DNA of 64,000 nt. It comes from Patulibacter sp. Lineage in GTDB: Bacteria > Actinomycetota > Thermoleophilia > Solirubrobacterales > Solirubrobacteraceae. Both the position numbers and the translations under genes were made by a program. Below the pieces are notes generated by a model, which worked only from the letters and a program-made list of their open reading frames with translations, ran no database searches and had not been told where the DNA came from. Location of the stretch: NCBI RefSeq assembly GCF_030655195.1, contig NZ_JAURWA010000137.1, positions 1-64,000 of the forward strand, written 5' to 3'. Below are positions 15,371 to 25,376 of this stretch, one piece after another (the stretch's first letter is position 1; each line of letters opens with the position of its first letter).

Positions 15371-16159
15371 CTACTCCCAGCGGAAGGTGGCCGCGGCGGC
15401 GGTCATGGAGACCACCGCCCACAGCCCGAGCACGATCAGGTGCTCGAAGGGCACGTGGCCGCCGTCCTGCAGGACCTCGCGCAGGCCCGAGGAGAGCGCG
15501 CCGCTGGGCAGCAGCTCGAACGCGCCGGCCGCGCCGCCCAGCTCCGAGAGCGGGAACATGATGCCCCCGAAGACGAGCAGGACGAACCAGAGGACGTTCG
15601 CCAGCGCGAGGGTCGTCATCGCCCGCAGCGCGCCGGCGATCAGGAACGCCAGGCCGCAGAACGCGGCGGTGCCGAAGGCCATGAGCAGCAGGACCGACAG
15701 GGGATCGCCGCGCGGCTCCCACCCGAGCGCCAGGCCGACGGCCACGAGCAGCACGACCTGCAGGGTCTCCACGACGAGGACCGCGCCCGTCTTGCCGAGC
15801 AGCAGGACCCCCCGCGGCAGCGCGGTCGCGCCGAGGCGCTTGAGCACCCCGTACTGCCGGTCGAAGCCGGTGGCGATCGCCTGCCCCGTGAAGGAGGCGG
15901 ACATGATCGCCAGGGCCAGGACGCCGGGGACGAAGAAGTCCGCGCGACGGCCGTCGACGGAGATGAAGGAGAGCTTCGTGCAGACGACGAGCAGACCGAG
16001 CGGCACGATGAGCGAGAGCAGCACCTGCTCGCCGTTGCGGAGCATGAGCTTGAGCTCCATCCAGACCTGCGCCCGGATCATCCGGCCGAGGCCGGCACGA
16101 CCGGGGCGGGGCGTGAACTCGCCGGCGTCGGCGGCCGAGACGGGGGTCACGACGCTCAC
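15371..16159 (-). CDS. ABC-2 type transporter permease
   Basis: 262 aa from GTG 16159, coupled by a GTGA overlap to the ATPase gene upstream. About six hydrophobic spans (VLLSLIVPLGLLVVCTKL, ALAIMSASFTGQAIATGF, VLVVETLQVVLLVAVGLAL, AFCGLAFLIAGALRAMTTL, FVLLVFGGIMFPLSEL and a last one) with a cytosolic N-terminus (RAQVWMELKLMLRNGEQ). This is the DrrB-like membrane half of an exporter for drugs or lipids. Substrate unknown. Confidence 0.9.
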   Translation of the reverse strand: MSVVTPVSAADAGEFTPRPGRAGLGRMIRAQVWMELKLMLRNGEQVLLSLIVPLGLLVVCTKLSFISVDGRRADFFVPGVLALAIMSASFTGQAIATGFDRQYGVLKRLGATALPRGVLLLGKTGAVLVVETLQVVLLVAVGLALGWEPRGDPLSVLLLMAFGTAAFCGLAFLIAGALRAMTTLALANVLWFVLLVFGGIMFPLSELGGAAGAFELLPSGALSSGLREVLQDGGHVPFEHLIVLGLWAVVSMTAAAATFRWE

Positions 16160-17169
16160 GCGCGGAGCTCCCGGCCGGTCAGCTCGAGGAAGACGTCCTC
16201 GAGGGTGCGCTGCTTGACCTGCAGTCCGCCGAGCAGGACGCCGTGCGCCGCGCACCACGTCGCGATGCCCGCCACGAGCTGCGGCGTGACCGGACCGACG
16301 ACGAGGTAGGTGCCGGGCGCGGGCTCGCGGACGTCGCAGTCCTCCGGCAGCGCGCCGGTGAGCGCGGCGACGTCGAGGCCGGGGACCGCCTGGAACCGGA
16401 CCTCGTGCTCGGACTGGCCGCGGATCAGCTCGTCGCAGGTGCCGGCGGCGATGACCTCGCCGTGGTCGACGATCACGACGTCGTCGGCCAGCCGCTCGGC
16501 CTCCTCCATGTCGTGCGTGGTCAGCACGATGGAGACGCCGTCGCGGCGCAGGGCCTCGACGATGCGCCAGGTCTCGTGGCGCGCCTGCGGGTCCAGGCCC
16601 GTCGTCGGCTCGTCGAGGAAGACCATCTCGGGACGTCCGACGAGCGCCATCGCCAGCGACAGCCGCTGCTGCTGGCCGCCGGAGAGCCGCCGGTACGGGG
16701 TCCGCTGCACGGACGCGAGGCCCAGGCGCTCGAGCAGCGCGTCGGGGTCCAGCGGGTCGGCGGCGTACGAGGCGACGAGCCGCAGCATCTCGCCGCAGCG
16801 GGCGGACTGGTAGACGCCGCCCTGCTGGAGCATCACGCCGATCCGGGGTCGCAGCTCGGCGTTGTCGGCCCGCGGGTCCAGCCCGAGCACGCGCACGGTG
16901 CCGCGGTCCGGACGGCGGAAGCCGATGCAGGTCTCGATCGTCGTGGTCTTGCCCGCGCCGTTGGGTCCGAGGAGCGCGAGGACCCGTGCGCGCTCCACGC
17001 GGAGCGAGACGCCGCCGACCGCCACGCGGTCGCCGTAGCGCTTGACGAGACCGTCGACGACCAGCGCGGGCCCGGCGACGGGGGCGTCGGGCGCCGGTGA
17101 CGCCGGCGCCGTCGCCACGGGGGCGTCGACTTCAGGGGCTCGGGCGTGGCTGAGGCGCAACCCGACCAT
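16156..17169 (-). CDS. ABC transporter ATP-binding protein
   Basis: 337 aa. Walker A GPNGAGKTTT (residues ~68-77), signature RLSGGQQQRLSLAMALVG, Walker B MVFLDEPTTGLDPQ, H-loop LTTHDMEEAERLAD. A ~35-residue Ala/Pro N-terminal extension precedes the core. The C-terminal ~90 residues (VRFQAVPGLD to LEDVFLELTGRELRA) are typical of DrrA-type subunits. It works with the permease gene that follows. No clear -10 is visible before ATG 17169, and the true start may be internal, near VVDGLVKRYGD. Confidence 0.92.
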   Translation of the reverse strand: MVGLRLSHARAPEVDAPVATAPASPAPDAPVAGPALVVDGLVKRYGDRVAVGGVSLRVERARVLALLGPNGAGKTTTIETCIGFRRPDRGTVRVLGLDPRADNAELRPRIGVMLQQGGVYQSARCGEMLRLVASYAADPLDPDALLERLGLASVQRTPYRRLSGGQQQRLSLAMALVGRPEMVFLDEPTTGLDPQARHETWRIVEALRRDGVSIVLTTHDMEEAERLADDVVIVDHGEVIAAGTCDELIRGQSEHEVRFQAVPGLDVAALTGALPEDCDVREPAPGTYLVVGPVTPQLVAGIATWCAAHGVLLGGLQVKQRTLEDVFLELTGRELRA

Positions 17170-17205
17170 GATGCCCGATCGGTCCCCCGGGACGAGGCGT
17201 CCCCG

Positions 17206-17227
17206 GGGGTGAGGGGACCCTCACCCC
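17206..17227. terminator. Strong hairpin between ABC and GNAT genes
   Basis: GGGGTGAGGG / CCCTCACCCC, 10-bp perfect stem with a 2-nt apex, 77 nt past the GNAT stop; an imperfect CCCCCGGGAC / GTCCCCGGGGG hairpin adjoins it. It could terminate the GNAT transcript or form an operator for the ABC operon. Confidence 0.45.
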
Positions 17228-17303
17228 GCCCGGCGCCGCGGCCGGCCCGCGGTGGCCCGGGGGTCGGCGGGGAACACGGGCGGGCCGGTCGGGCCGGGAC
17301 GGC

Positions 17304-17915
17304 TCACGGATCGGCGAGGAACGTGGGCGGCGGGCTGCCCACGACCTCGATCGCGCCGGCGAACTCGGCCCGCAGCGCCGAGGACTCCCACTCCGCGCGG
17401 AGGAGACCGAAGATGTTCACGTCGAGGTGGTGGTCGCCGTGGCGGTGGTACCCGCGCAGCACGCCCTCGTGGCGCAGGCCCACGCCGACCAGCGCCCGGG
17501 TCGACCGCTCGTTCAGCGGGTTGGAGTACGAGCCGAACCGGTGCATGCCGAGCACCGCGAAGGCGAGGTGCTGGAGCAGCGCCTTGGACTCGCGGTTGGC
17601 GCCGGTGCCCCAGAAGTCGCGCCCGAACCACGTGCCGCAGACGCAGCGCCGGTCGCGTACGGAGAACTCGTAGAGGCCCGTCACGCCCGCCGGGCCGCGC
17701 TCGTGGTGGACCGCCAGCAGGTCGAGCTTCTCCCCCCGCAGCCGCTCGTTCTCGAGGCCGGCGAGGAACCGACGGGGCTGGGCGACGTCGGTGTAGGGCC
17801 CCCACGAGAACCACCGGGTGACCTCGGGGTCCGACGCCAGGCCGAGGAGCGCCTCGGCGTCGTCCTCCGTCGGGATCCGCAGGGACAGGGTCGGGCCGCG
17901 CAGCTCGAAGGGCAT
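17304..17915 (-). CDS. GNAT acetyltransferase, RimJ/RimL-like
   Basis: 203 aa from ATG 17915, 9 nt after TAGGCT. Typical openings LRGPTLSLRIPTEDDAEALLGLASDPEVTRW and later WFGRDFWGTGANRESKALLQHLAF (acetyl-CoA loop) and NERSTRALVGVGLRHEGVLRGYH, quoted in part to place the fold (residues ~5-170). The class acetylates N-terminal or small-molecule amines. The acceptor is unknown. It stands alone. Confidence 0.85.
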   Translation of the reverse strand: MPFELRGPTLSLRIPTEDDAEALLGLASDPEVTRWFSWGPYTDVAQPRRFLAGLENERLRGEKLDLLAVHHERGPAGVTGLYEFSVRDRRCVCGTWFGRDFWGTGANRESKALLQHLAFAVLGMHRFGSYSNPLNERSTRALVGVGLRHEGVLRGYHRHGDHHLDVNIFGLLRAEWESSALRAEFAGAIEVVGSPPPTFLADP

Positions 17916-18041
17916 CGGCGGGCGAGCCTACCGGGGCGGTGGGGCGGGGTCGGCGGGCCTCCGCCCGGTCTTGACGCGTCCTTCACACCCGCGGGCCCGA
18001 TCTCGATCCTGCCCGCACGGCGCCGGCCGCATCCTCGGTGC

Positions 18042-18527
18042 ATGGCCACGACCCTCCCCTCCCCCGTCGACCACGACGACCCTCTCGAACGGCTGCGCGC
18101 GCTCCCCGCCGCGACGGACCGCCCCGCGGTGCCCGCCGTCCGCGCCCCCGAGCCGACCGCGCTGAGCCGCTCCGTGCCGCGCGGCCCGGCCGCCGACCGC
18201 GCGCCCGGCGAGCTCGACCTCGCGCACCGCGCCCGGCTCGCCGACCGCCTGCACGCCCTGGTCCTCGACGCCTCGCGGATGCGCGCGTGCGACACCCGAC
18301 CCCAGCGCGCCCACCGCCTGCAGGTCCTCGCGGCCCGCGGCCGGCTCGCCGACCTCGAGCACGTCCTGCGCTCCGGCATCCCCGTGCGCCTCCGCGGCGA
18401 GCGGCTCGTGGAGCGCCTGGTCTCGGACGACGCGATCGGCGTCTACTGCCACGGGAACCCCCGGGCGATGCACGACGACGCCGACGCGGCCTGCGCGGCG
18501 CTGGGCGTGCTCACCGCGTTCCACTAG
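18042..18527 (+). CDS. Hypothetical protein, 161 aa
   Basis: Starts MATTLPSPVDHDDPLERLRA, 6 nt after CATCCT. The N-terminal ~60 residues are Pro/Ala-rich and likely disordered; the rest is helical (LAHRARLADRLHALVLDASRMRACDTRPQRAH in pieces) and ends with a more structured part containing GIPVRLRGERLVERLVSDDAIGVYCHGN. Third-position G/C is very high, supporting coding. No family recognised. It ends 27 nt before the convergent gene. Confidence 0.7.
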   Translation: MATTLPSPVDHDDPLERLRALPAATDRPAVPAVRAPEPTALSRSVPRGPAADRAPGELDLAHRARLADRLHALVLDASRMRACDTRPQRAHRLQVLAARGRLADLEHVLRSGIPVRLRGERLVERLVSDDAIGVYCHGNPRAMHDDADAACAALGVLTAFH

Positions 18528-18554
18528 GAGCGCGGGGCGGCGGGCGGCGTCGCC

Positions 18555-19193
18555 TCAGGCCGCCGTCGACGCCGGCCCGGGGGCGACGTCGCGCGCCGGC
18601 CGCTCCCCGGTCGGCGTGGCGACCCGGCCGTGGGGGCCCGCCCGCAGCACGAGCACCTCGCCGTCGACGTGGGCGAGCAGCCAGCCGACGTCGTCCGCCG
18701 AGAGGCCGCCCTCCTCCGGGCCGCCGGCCGGCACGACGAGCCGGTCGTGGCGCTCCTGCTCGACGAGGCGCCGGATCGCGTGGCGCCGCGTGCGGCCCTG
18801 CACCACGCGGCCGTCGACCTGCACCCCCGCGCGGGTCAGGCGACGCTCCACGGCCTCCAGCAGGTCGAGCGCCCGCGATCCGGCGTCGGGCGAGGCGCGG
18901 TCCAGCGCCAGGCCGTAGGGCGTGGGCAGCAGCACCGCGGGGACGACGACGGCGTGGTCCGCCCGCCCCAGGCGGCCCGCGGCGTCGATCGCGGCGCACG
19001 GCAGGCCGTCGCCGGTGAGCGCGAGCAGGATGCGGCCCGGAGGCGTCGCCCGCCGCGCCCGTCGGCGGCTGGAGATCCACGCCACCACGCCGGCGCCGGC
19101 CGCTCCGCCGACGCCGAGCGTCAGCAGCACCGCGACGGCCTCCGCGGCGGGCGGGAGGGCGAGGAACGAGAAGGCGAGCAGGTCGGCGGTCAT
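18555..19193 (-). CDS. Membrane-anchored universal-stress-like protein downstream of kdpD
   Basis: 212 aa. Residues ~8-45 hold one or two hydrophobic helices (FSFLALPPAAEAVAVLLTL, GGAAGAGVVAWI), followed by a basic stop (SSRRRARR). The soluble part has a nucleotide-binding-like alternation (GRILLALTGDGLP, LVEQERHDRLVVPAGG, GEVLVLRAGPHGR) reminiscent of universal stress proteins. It is the last gene of the kdp run, 28 nt after the KdpD half. A role in potassium or second-messenger sensing is inference only. Confidence 0.65.
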   Translation of the reverse strand: MTADLLAFSFLALPPAAEAVAVLLTLGVGGAAGAGVVAWISSRRRARRATPPGRILLALTGDGLPCAAIDAAGRLGRADHAVVVPAVLLPTPYGLALDRASPDAGSRALDLLEAVERRLTRAGVQVDGRVVQGRTRRHAIRRLVEQERHDRLVVPAGGPEEGGLSADDVGWLLAHVDGEVLVLRAGPHGRVATPTGERPARDVAPGPASTAA

Positions 19194-19221
19194 CGGTCGG
19201 TCAGGTCGTGGGGGTCGGGGG

Positions 19222-20589
19222 TCATCGGTCGCCCCGGTCCTGGGGGGCGAGGCGCTCCGGGCGGTCGCGGCGGTCGGAGACGACGCGGACGTCGACGCCG
19301 GGAAGACGCCGCCAGAGCAGCTCGGGCAGCGGGGCCCGGGCGCCGGTGAGGGCCGGTGGCAGCCACGCGGCCACGCGTCGCAGACCGGCCGGCGGTCTGG
19401 GAACGCCGACGAAGACGTACGTGCAGCCCCGGTCGCGGGCGACGCGGGCGGCGGCGACGGCCACCTCGTCGTCCTCGACGACCAGCAGCTCGACGCCGAG
19501 CAGCCCGCAGAGGCTGCGGAGGCCGCGCAGCCGGTCCTTCTCGGCCGCGGACGGCGAACGGCCGGGGCGCTGGACGTGGAGGACGTCGACGTGGGCGCGC
19601 AGCCGCCGCGCGGAGCGCCAGGCGCGCCGGAGGACGCGCTGCCCGCTGCCGTTGGCGGAGACGAGGACGAGGATCCGCTCGCGGACCGCGTCGACGACGT
19701 CGTCCCCCAGGCGCGGACCGTCGGCGTGCTCGCCGCGGGTCCCGACCGGTCCGCCGACGTCGTCCCGGACGCGCGGCGGCCTCGCGGAGAGCCGCCGGGC
19801 GCCGACCTCCTCGGCGACCTGCAGCAGCGCGGTCTCGCGCAGGGCGGTCAGGCGCTCGACCCGGAAGAAGTTGTTCAGCGCCGCCGGGACCCGCTCGACG
19901 GGGTAGATCTGCCCGTCGCGCAGCCGCTGCAGGAGGGCCTCGGGCGGCAGGTCGATGACCACGACGTCCTCCGCGTCGACGAGCACGCGGTCCGGGACGG
20001 TCTCGCGGACGCGGACCCCGGTGAGCTCCATGACCTGGTCGTTCAGCGACTCGAGGTGCTGGACGTTGACGGTCGAGAGGACGTCGATCCCGGCCGCGAG
20101 CGCCGCGTCGACGTCCTGCCAGCGCTTCTCGTGCTCCGTGCCCTGCGCGTTGGTGTGCGCGAGCTCGTCGATCAGGGCCAGCAGGCGACCGCCGCCCGGG
20201 TCCTCGCCCGCCCCCGCACGGGCCCGGGCGTCCCGGCCCCGCGCCAAGAGGCCGGGCAGGTCGAGCTCGTGCTGGACGATCCCGCGGCGCTCGAGCGTCC
20301 GGCGCGGCAGGACCTCGAGGCCCTCGACCTGCAGCGCCGTCTCGGCCCGGCCGTGGGCCTCGACGACCGCGACGACCGCGTCCCGGCCGGCGTCCCGGGC
20401 ACGACGCAGGTCCTGCAGCGCCCGGTAGGTCTTGCCGACCCCGGGCGCCATCCCCAGGAGGACGGTGTGGCGTCCCCGGTCCGGCGACCTCCCGGGATCG
20501 GCCCCGGACGCGCGGGCGCCGGGGTCGGGACGGGCCGCTCGAGGCCCGCCGTCGCCCTGCACCGCGCCGCCGTCGCCCGGGGGTCCCAC
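19222..20589 (-). CDS. kdpD: KdpD N-terminal half (KdpD domain plus USP domain, no kinase)
   Basis: 455 aa from GTG 20589, 3 nt after the kdpB stop. The KdpD domain has Walker A GMAPGVGKTYRALQD (residues ~45-60) and Walker B LLALIDELAHTNAQG; STVNVQHLESLNDQV is another family signature. A universal-stress domain follows (ILVLVSANGSGQRVLRRAWR to VFVGVPRP). It then stops: no membrane domain, HisKA or HATPase. Full KdpD is ~890 aa. The missing DUF4118-HisKA-HATPase half is encoded separately at 32444-33925. In full KdpD the N-terminal part senses K+ or c-di-AMP and adjusts kinase activity; a trans interaction is inferred. Confidence 0.85.
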   Translation of the reverse strand: MGPPGDGGAVQGDGGPRAARPDPGARASGADPGRSPDRGRHTVLLGMAPGVGKTYRALQDLRRARDAGRDAVVAVVEAHGRAETALQVEGLEVLPRRTLERRGIVQHELDLPGLLARGRDARARAGAGEDPGGGRLLALIDELAHTNAQGTEHEKRWQDVDAALAAGIDVLSTVNVQHLESLNDQVMELTGVRVRETVPDRVLVDAEDVVVIDLPPEALLQRLRDGQIYPVERVPAALNNFFRVERLTALRETALLQVAEEVGARRLSARPPRVRDDVGGPVGTRGEHADGPRLGDDVVDAVRERILVLVSANGSGQRVLRRAWRSARRLRAHVDVLHVQRPGRSPSAAEKDRLRGLRSLCGLLGVELLVVEDDEVAVAAARVARDRGCTYVFVGVPRPPAGLRRVAAWLPPALTGARAPLPELLWRRLPGVDVRVVSDRRDRPERLAPQDRGDR

Positions 20590-20592
20590 GAG

Positions 20593-22692
20593 CTACGCCC
20601 CCAGCAGCCCGTGGACGACGAGGTCGATGAGCTTGATGCCGACGAACGGGGCGACGATGCCACCGAGCCCGTAGACGAGCATGTTGCGCCGCAGCAGCGC
20701 GTTCGCACCGACCGGCCGGTACTGCACGCCGCGCAGGGCGATCGGCACCAGGAGCGGGATGACGACCGCGTTGAAGACGATCGCCGAGATGATCGCCGAC
20801 TCCGGGGTCCCGAGGTCCATGATGTTGAGCTTGGAGAGCGGGCCCTCCGAATCCCCGGGGTTCACGAGCCAGACGCCGGCGAAGATGGCCGGGAGGATCG
20901 CGAAGTACTTCGCGATGTCGTTGGCGATCGAGAACGTCGTCAGCGCGCCGCGGGTGATGAGGAGCTGCTTGCCGACCTCGACGATCTCGATGAGCTTCGT
21001 CGGGTTCGAGTCGAGGTCGACCATGTTCCCGGCCTCGCGGGCGGCCTGGGTGCCCGTGTTCATCGCGACGCCGACGTCGGCCTGCGCGAGCGCCGGAGCG
21101 TCGTTCGTGCCGTCGCCGGTCATCGCGACGAGTCGCCCACCGGCCTGCTGCTCCCGGATCAGCGCGAGCTTGCGCTCCGGGGTCGCCTCGGCCAGGACGT
21201 CGTCGACGCCGGCCTCCGCGCCGATCTTCGCGGCGGTCAGGCGGTTGTCACCGGTGACCATGATCGTGCGGATGCCCATCGCGCGCAGGCGGTCGAAGCG
21301 CTCCTTCATCCCCGGCTTGACGATGTCCTTCAGGTAGACGACGCCCAGGACGCGGCCGTCCTCGGCGACGGCCAGCGGCGTGCCGCCCTCGCCCGCGACG
21401 TGGTCGAGCGTGGCCTGCAGGTCGTCGGGGATCGCCCCGCCGGCCTCCCGCACCCAGCTGACGAGCGAGTCGCCGGCGCCCTTGCGCAGCGAGCGGATCG
21501 TGCCGTCGAGCGCCTCGACGTCGACCCCGCTCATGCGGGTCTGTGCGGTGAACGGCACGAACTCCATGTGCCCCGCCGGATACGCGGCCTCGGCGAGACC
21601 GTGGTGCTCCTCGGCGAGCGCGACGATCGAGCGACCCTCGGGCGTCTCGTCCGACAGCGACGAGAACCGGGCGGCGGCCGCGAGCTCCTCGATCCCGACG
21701 CCGGGCATCGGCAGGAACTCCGTCGCCTGCCGGTTGCCGAGCGTGATCGTGCCCGTCTTGTCGAGCAGCAGCACGTCGACGTCGCCGGAGGCCTCGACCG
21801 CGCGACCCGACAGGGCCAGGACGTTGCGCCGGACGAGGCGGTCCATGCCCGCGATGCCGATCGCGGAGAGCAGCGCGCCGATCGTCGTCGGGATCAGCGC
21901 CACGAGGAGGGCGATCAACGTGGTCGCCGACACCGTCGAGCCGGAGAAGGTGACGAACGGCCGGAGCGTGACGACCACGATCAGGAAGACGATCGACAGC
22001 CCGGCGAGGAGGATGCCCAGCGCGACCTCGTTCGGGGTCTTGCGGCGGGCGGCGCCCTCGACCAGCGAGATCATCCGGTCCAGGAACGAGCCGCCCGGCT
22101 CCTGCGTGATCTCGACGAGGATGCGGTCGGAGAGGACGCGGGTGCCGCCGGTGACGGCGCTGCGGTCGCCGCCGGCCTCGCGGATGACCGGCGCGGACTC
22201 GCCGGTGATCGCGGACTCGTCGACGGAGGCGATGCCCTCGACGACGGTGCCGTCGCCGGGGATGACGTCGCCGGCGTCGACGACCACCACGTCGCCGGGG
22301 CGCAGGTCGCCGGCCGCCTTCTCCGAGCCGTCCTCCATGCGGGCGCTCGTCTCGGTGCGCATGGCGCGCAGCGCGTCGGCCTGCGCCTTGCCGCGGCCCT
22401 CGGCGAGCGCCTCGGCGACGTTGGCGAAGACGACCGTCAGCCAGAGCCAGAGCGCGACGACGAACGCGAACCACGCGGGCTGGGAGCCCGGGTCGGGCGG
22501 GACCGCATCAGTGGACGAGATGCCGGTGGCCTGCGCGATCCAGATCGCCGTCGTGACGACCGCGCCGAGCTCGACGACGAACATCACCGGGTTCCGGACC
22601 TGCACCCGCGGGTCGAGCTTGACGAGGCTCTGGACCAGGGCGGGTCGGAGGATGCTGGGGTCCAGCAGAGAGCGGTCCTGACGCTCGGTCAT
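20593..22692 (-). CDS. kdpB: Potassium-transporting ATPase subunit KdpB
   Basis: 699 aa P-type ATPase. Phosphorylation motif [14 protein letters not shown] loop (ITGESAPV), hinge [21 protein letters not shown] and about seven membrane spans ([18 protein letters not shown] is one). It hydrolyses ATP to drive K+ uptake through KdpA. Its ATG overlaps the kdpC stop by ATGA. The gene follows kdpC rather than preceding it, unlike the usual kdpFABC order. Confidence 0.97.
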   Translation of the reverse strand: MTERQDRSLLDPSILRPALVQSLVKLDPRVQVRNPVMFVVELGAVVTTAIWIAQATGISSTDAVPPDPGSQPAWFAFVVALWLWLTVVFANVAEALAEGRGKAQADALRAMRTETSARMEDGSEKAAGDLRPGDVVVVDAGDVIPGDGTVVEGIASVDESAITGESAPVIREAGGDRSAVTGGTRVLSDRILVEITQEPGGSFLDRMISLVEGAARRKTPNEVALGILLAGLSIVFLIVVVTLRPFVTFSGSTVSATTLIALLVALIPTTIGALLSAIGIAGMDRLVRRNVLALSGRAVEASGDVDVLLLDKTGTITLGNRQATEFLPMPGVGIEELAAAARFSSLSDETPEGRSIVALAEEHHGLAEAAYPAGHMEFVPFTAQTRMSGVDVEALDGTIRSLRKGAGDSLVSWVREAGGAIPDDLQATLDHVAGEGGTPLAVAEDGRVLGVVYLKDIVKPGMKERFDRLRAMGIRTIMVTGDNRLTAAKIGAEAGVDDVLAEATPERKLALIREQQAGGRLVAMTGDGTNDAPALAQADVGVAMNTGTQAAREAGNMVDLDSNPTKLIEIVEVGKQLLITRGALTTFSIANDIAKYFAILPAIFAGVWLVNPGDSEGPLSKLNIMDLGTPESAIISAIVFNAVVIPLLVPIALRGVQYRPVGANALLRRNMLVYGLGGIVAPFVGIKLIDLVVHGLLGA

Positions 22693-23423
22693 CGGGTGCC
22701 TTCGGTGGTGGTGTTGGAGGAGGAGGTCGTCGCGGGGCGCGTGGTGCCGGCCGCCGACCGCGGGACGGACGCGGTCGCGCCGCGCATGCCGTCCAGGGCG
22801 AGGTTCAGCTCCAGGACGTTCACGCCCGGCTCGCCGAGGACGCCCAGCCCGCGTCCGGCGGTGTGGTCGTCGATCGCGGTGAGGACCCGGTCCAGCGGGA
22901 GGCCGCGCACCTTCGCGACGCGCCTGGCCTGGATGCGGGCGTTGGCGCGGGAGATCTGCGGGTCGACGCCGGAGGCGGAGTCCGTCACCGCGTCGACGGG
23001 GATCCGGCCGACCGTCAGGTCGGGGTCGTAGGGCTTCTCGAGCGCGAGGTAGGCGGCGACGTTCGCGTCGATGGCCTCCTTCGTGTCCTTGCCGTTGGGG
23101 CCGAGGTTCGAGAAGGCCGTCGCGTCCGGGGCGTAGCCCGTGACGGACGGTCGCGACTGGAAGTACCGCGGCTCGGCGACGAGGACCGGCTCGCCGTCGG
23201 CGTCGAGCCTCGGCTTCCCGTCGGCGCCGACGGCGGCGCGCCGGAAGTCCTGGCCGATCAGCGAGGACCCGACGGCCCTGCCGTCGCGCTCGACGACGGA
23301 GCCGTCGGCGCGGTCCGGCATCGCCACCTGGCTGACGCCGGTGACGAGCAGGGGGTAGAGCACGCCGAGGAGGACCGTGAGGACCACGACGGCGAGGAGG
23401 GAGGTGATGGCGTCCTTGCGCAT
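22689..23423 (-). CDS. kdpC: Potassium-transporting ATPase subunit KdpC
   Basis: 244 aa. One N-terminal membrane span ([20 protein letters not shown], residues ~8-27), then a periplasmic domain with [34 protein letters not shown] and the end motif [20 protein letters not shown]. KdpC stabilises the complex and aids K+ affinity. It is longer than the E. coli subunit (~190 aa) because of an insertion near residues 65-80 and a Thr/Ser-rich C-terminal tail. It starts 90 nt after kdpA, a gap with no gene. Confidence 0.95.
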   Translation of the reverse strand: MRKDAITSLLAVVVLTVLLGVLYPLLVTGVSQVAMPDRADGSVVERDGRAVGSSLIGQDFRRAAVGADGKPRLDADGEPVLVAEPRYFQSRPSVTGYAPDATAFSNLGPNGKDTKEAIDANVAAYLALEKPYDPDLTVGRIPVDAVTDSASGVDPQISRANARIQARRVAKVRGLPLDRVLTAIDDHTAGRGLGVLGEPGVNVLELNLALDGMRGATASVPRSAAGTTRPATTSSSNTTTEGTR

Positions 23424-23513
23424 GCGCTCAGGCCCTTTCGGAGACGGCGGACGGAGGGGTCGGCGTGGCGGCCGACGGGGGCGCGAGGGCCCCGGGGATG
23501 CGCGGGCCGGGCA

Positions 23514-25376
23514 TCAGTAGAGCCCGCCGGTCAGGGACTGCACGACGGGGCCGAGCAGGAAGGCCGGGAAGAACGTCAGGGCGCCGACGAGGACGATCAC
23601 GCCGATCAGCAGGACCACGAAGGTCGGGCTGTCGGTGCGCAGCGTCCCCGGCCCGGCGGGTGCGGCCTTCTTCTTCACGAGCGACCCCGCGATCGCCAGG
23701 ACGATCAGCATCGGGAAGAACCGGACGAACAGCATCGAGAGCCCGCCGAGCAGGTCGGCGAAGGTGATCCCGAACGCCCCGTCGTTGGTGCCGTCCGGCT
23801 GGACGTAGCCGGTGTAGCCGGCGAACGCCGAGCCGTTGTTGTTGCCCTGCGAGAGGTAGGCGTAGAAGGTCTCGGAGAACCCCTGGGGCCCACCGTTGTA
23901 GTTGGAGACCTTCCCGTGGTCGGTGCCCACGCCCAGGGCGGTGGTCGTCAGCACCGCCAGCGGCATGTACAGCGCGCCGAGCATCGCGAGCTTGATCTCG
24001 CGCGCCTCGATCTTCTTGCCGTGCAGCTCCGGCGTGCGGCCGACCATCAGCCCGCCGATGAAGACGGCGAGGATGATGAACAGCAGCATCCCGTAGAGGC
24101 CGGAGCCGACCCCGCCGAAGATCACCTCGGAGGTCCCCATGCCGACCATCGGGACGAGGCTGCCCAGCCCGGTGTAGGACTCCATCGAGCTGTTGACCGC
24201 GCCGGTGGAGGTGACCGTGGTGACGGTGTTGAAGAGGCCGGATCCCGCGGTCCCGAAGCGCTGCTCCTTGCCGACGAGGTTCCCGCCGGCGGAGCCGTCC
24301 GAGGACGAGGTGATGAGGCCCGCGGCGTGCTGCGCCGGGGAGCCGTGCTGCTCGGCGACGGTGACGACCACGGCCAGGGCGACGAACATCAGGGCCATCG
24401 CCCCGAAGACCGCCCAGCCCTGCCTGCGGCTGCCGACCATGCGGCCGTAGGTCGAGGTCAGCGAGGCCGGGATCGCCAGCACGAGCACCATCGAGAAGAG
24501 GTTCGAGAACGCCGTCGGGTTCTCGAACGGCATCGCGGAGTTGACGTTGAAGAAGCCGCCGCCGTTGGTGCCCAGGAGCTTGATCGCCTCCTGCGAGGCG
24601 ACCGGGCCGCGGACCAGCGTCTGCGTCCCGCCGGCGAGGGTGGTCAGGTCGGTCGGGCCGCCGAGGGTCTGCAGCGCACCCTGCGTGACGAGGACGAGCG
24701 CCGCGAGGATCGAGATCGGCAGCAGGACGTAGACGACCGCGCGGACCAGATCGACCCAGAAGTTGCCGAGGCTGCCGCTGCGTCGATCGGCCGGGTCGGT
24801 GTTCCGCGCCGCGATGCCCCGCACCACGGCGATCAGGACGACGATGCCGACGGCGGCGGAGACGAAGTTCTGGACCGCCAGGCCCGCCATCTGCGAGACG
24901 TTCGTCAGCGTCGTCTCGCCGGCGTAGTACTGCCAGTTCGTGTTCGTGACGAACGACGAGGTGGTGCTGAAGGTGACGTCCCACGGCGCCGCGGAGGCTC
25001 CGACGTCGCCGGATCCCGCGGACGGGAGCGACCCCTGCAGCCGGAGCAGCAGGTAGAGGACGAGCCACGAGGCGAACGAGAAGAGCAGGACGCTCCGGGC
25101 GTAGGACTTCCAGTCCTGGCCGACCGGGCCGTACACGGGTGCCCCGTGCCCTGCCGAAGCTGTTCCCGGATCAGACCCGGGACGCACGGGGTGGGGCCCG
25201 ATCTGCTTCACCTCGCGGCGGACCCGCACCAGGCGCAGGAGCAGGCGCTCCAGCGGTCCGGCGACGGGGCTCAGGAAGACCCGCTCACCGGCGAAGACCT
25301 TCGCCATGTACCCGCCGAGGAGCGGCGTGATGGCCACGACGACCGCGAGGAGCAGCGCGAGCTGCACCCAGGCCAT
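23514..25376 (-). CDS. kdpA: Potassium-transporting ATPase subunit KdpA
   Basis: 620 aa, ten or so membrane spans, with four pore-loop repeats; the first is STTSSFVTNTNWQYYAGE, another GGGFFNVNSAMPFENP. KdpA is the K+-selective channel-like subunit. It is longer than usual (~560 aa) partly because of a hydrophilic insert after residue ~57 (GPHPVRPGSDPGTASAGHG) whose DNA is a nested palindrome (25142-25191). Starts one base before the kdpF stop codon on this strand, so kdpF and kdpA abut. Confidence 0.96.
   Translation of the reverse strand: MAWVQLALLLAVVVAITPLLGGYMAKVFAGERVFLSPVAGPLERLLLRLVRVRREVKQIGPHPVRPGSDPGTASAGHGAPVYGPVGQDWKSYARSVLLFSFASWLVLYLLLRLQGSLPSAGSGDVGASAAPWDVTFSTTSSFVTNTNWQYYAGETTLTNVSQMAGLAVQNFVSAAVGIVVLIAVVRGIAARNTDPADRRSGSLGNFWVDLVRAVVYVLLPISILAALVLVTQGALQTLGGPTDLTTLAGGTQTLVRGPVASQEAIKLLGTNGGGFFNVNSAMPFENPTAFSNLFSMVLVLAIPASLTSTYGRMVGSRRQGWAVFGAMALMFVALAVVVTVAEQHGSPAQHAAGLITSSSDGSAGGNLVGKEQRFGTAGSGLFNTVTTVTSTGAVNSSMESYTGLGSLVPMVGMGTSEVIFGGVGSGLYGMLLFIILAVFIGGLMVGRTPELHGKKIEAREIKLAMLGALYMPLAVLTTTALGVGTDHGKVSNYNGGPQGFSETFYAYLSQGNNNGSAFAGYTGYVQPDGTNDGAFGITFADLLGGLSMLFVRFFPMLIVLAIAGSLVKKKAAPAGPGTLRTDSPTFVVLLIGVIVLVGALTFFPAFLLGPVVQSLTGGLY
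25142..25191. repeat. Nested palindrome inserted in frame in kdpA
   Basis: Outer arms CCCCGTGC (25142-25149) and GCACGGGG (25184-25191); inner arms TCCCGG (25164-25169) and CCGGGA (25177-25182). It codes for a Gly/Pro/Ser-rich loop not expected in KdpA, resembling palindromic elements that insert into coding regions. Confidence 0.5.

Noticed and set aside
18922-23031. 1369-aa plus-strand ORF opposite the kdp operon
   Set aside because: Antisense shadow, low in hydrophobics; kdpB, kdpC and kdpD on the minus strand explain the region.
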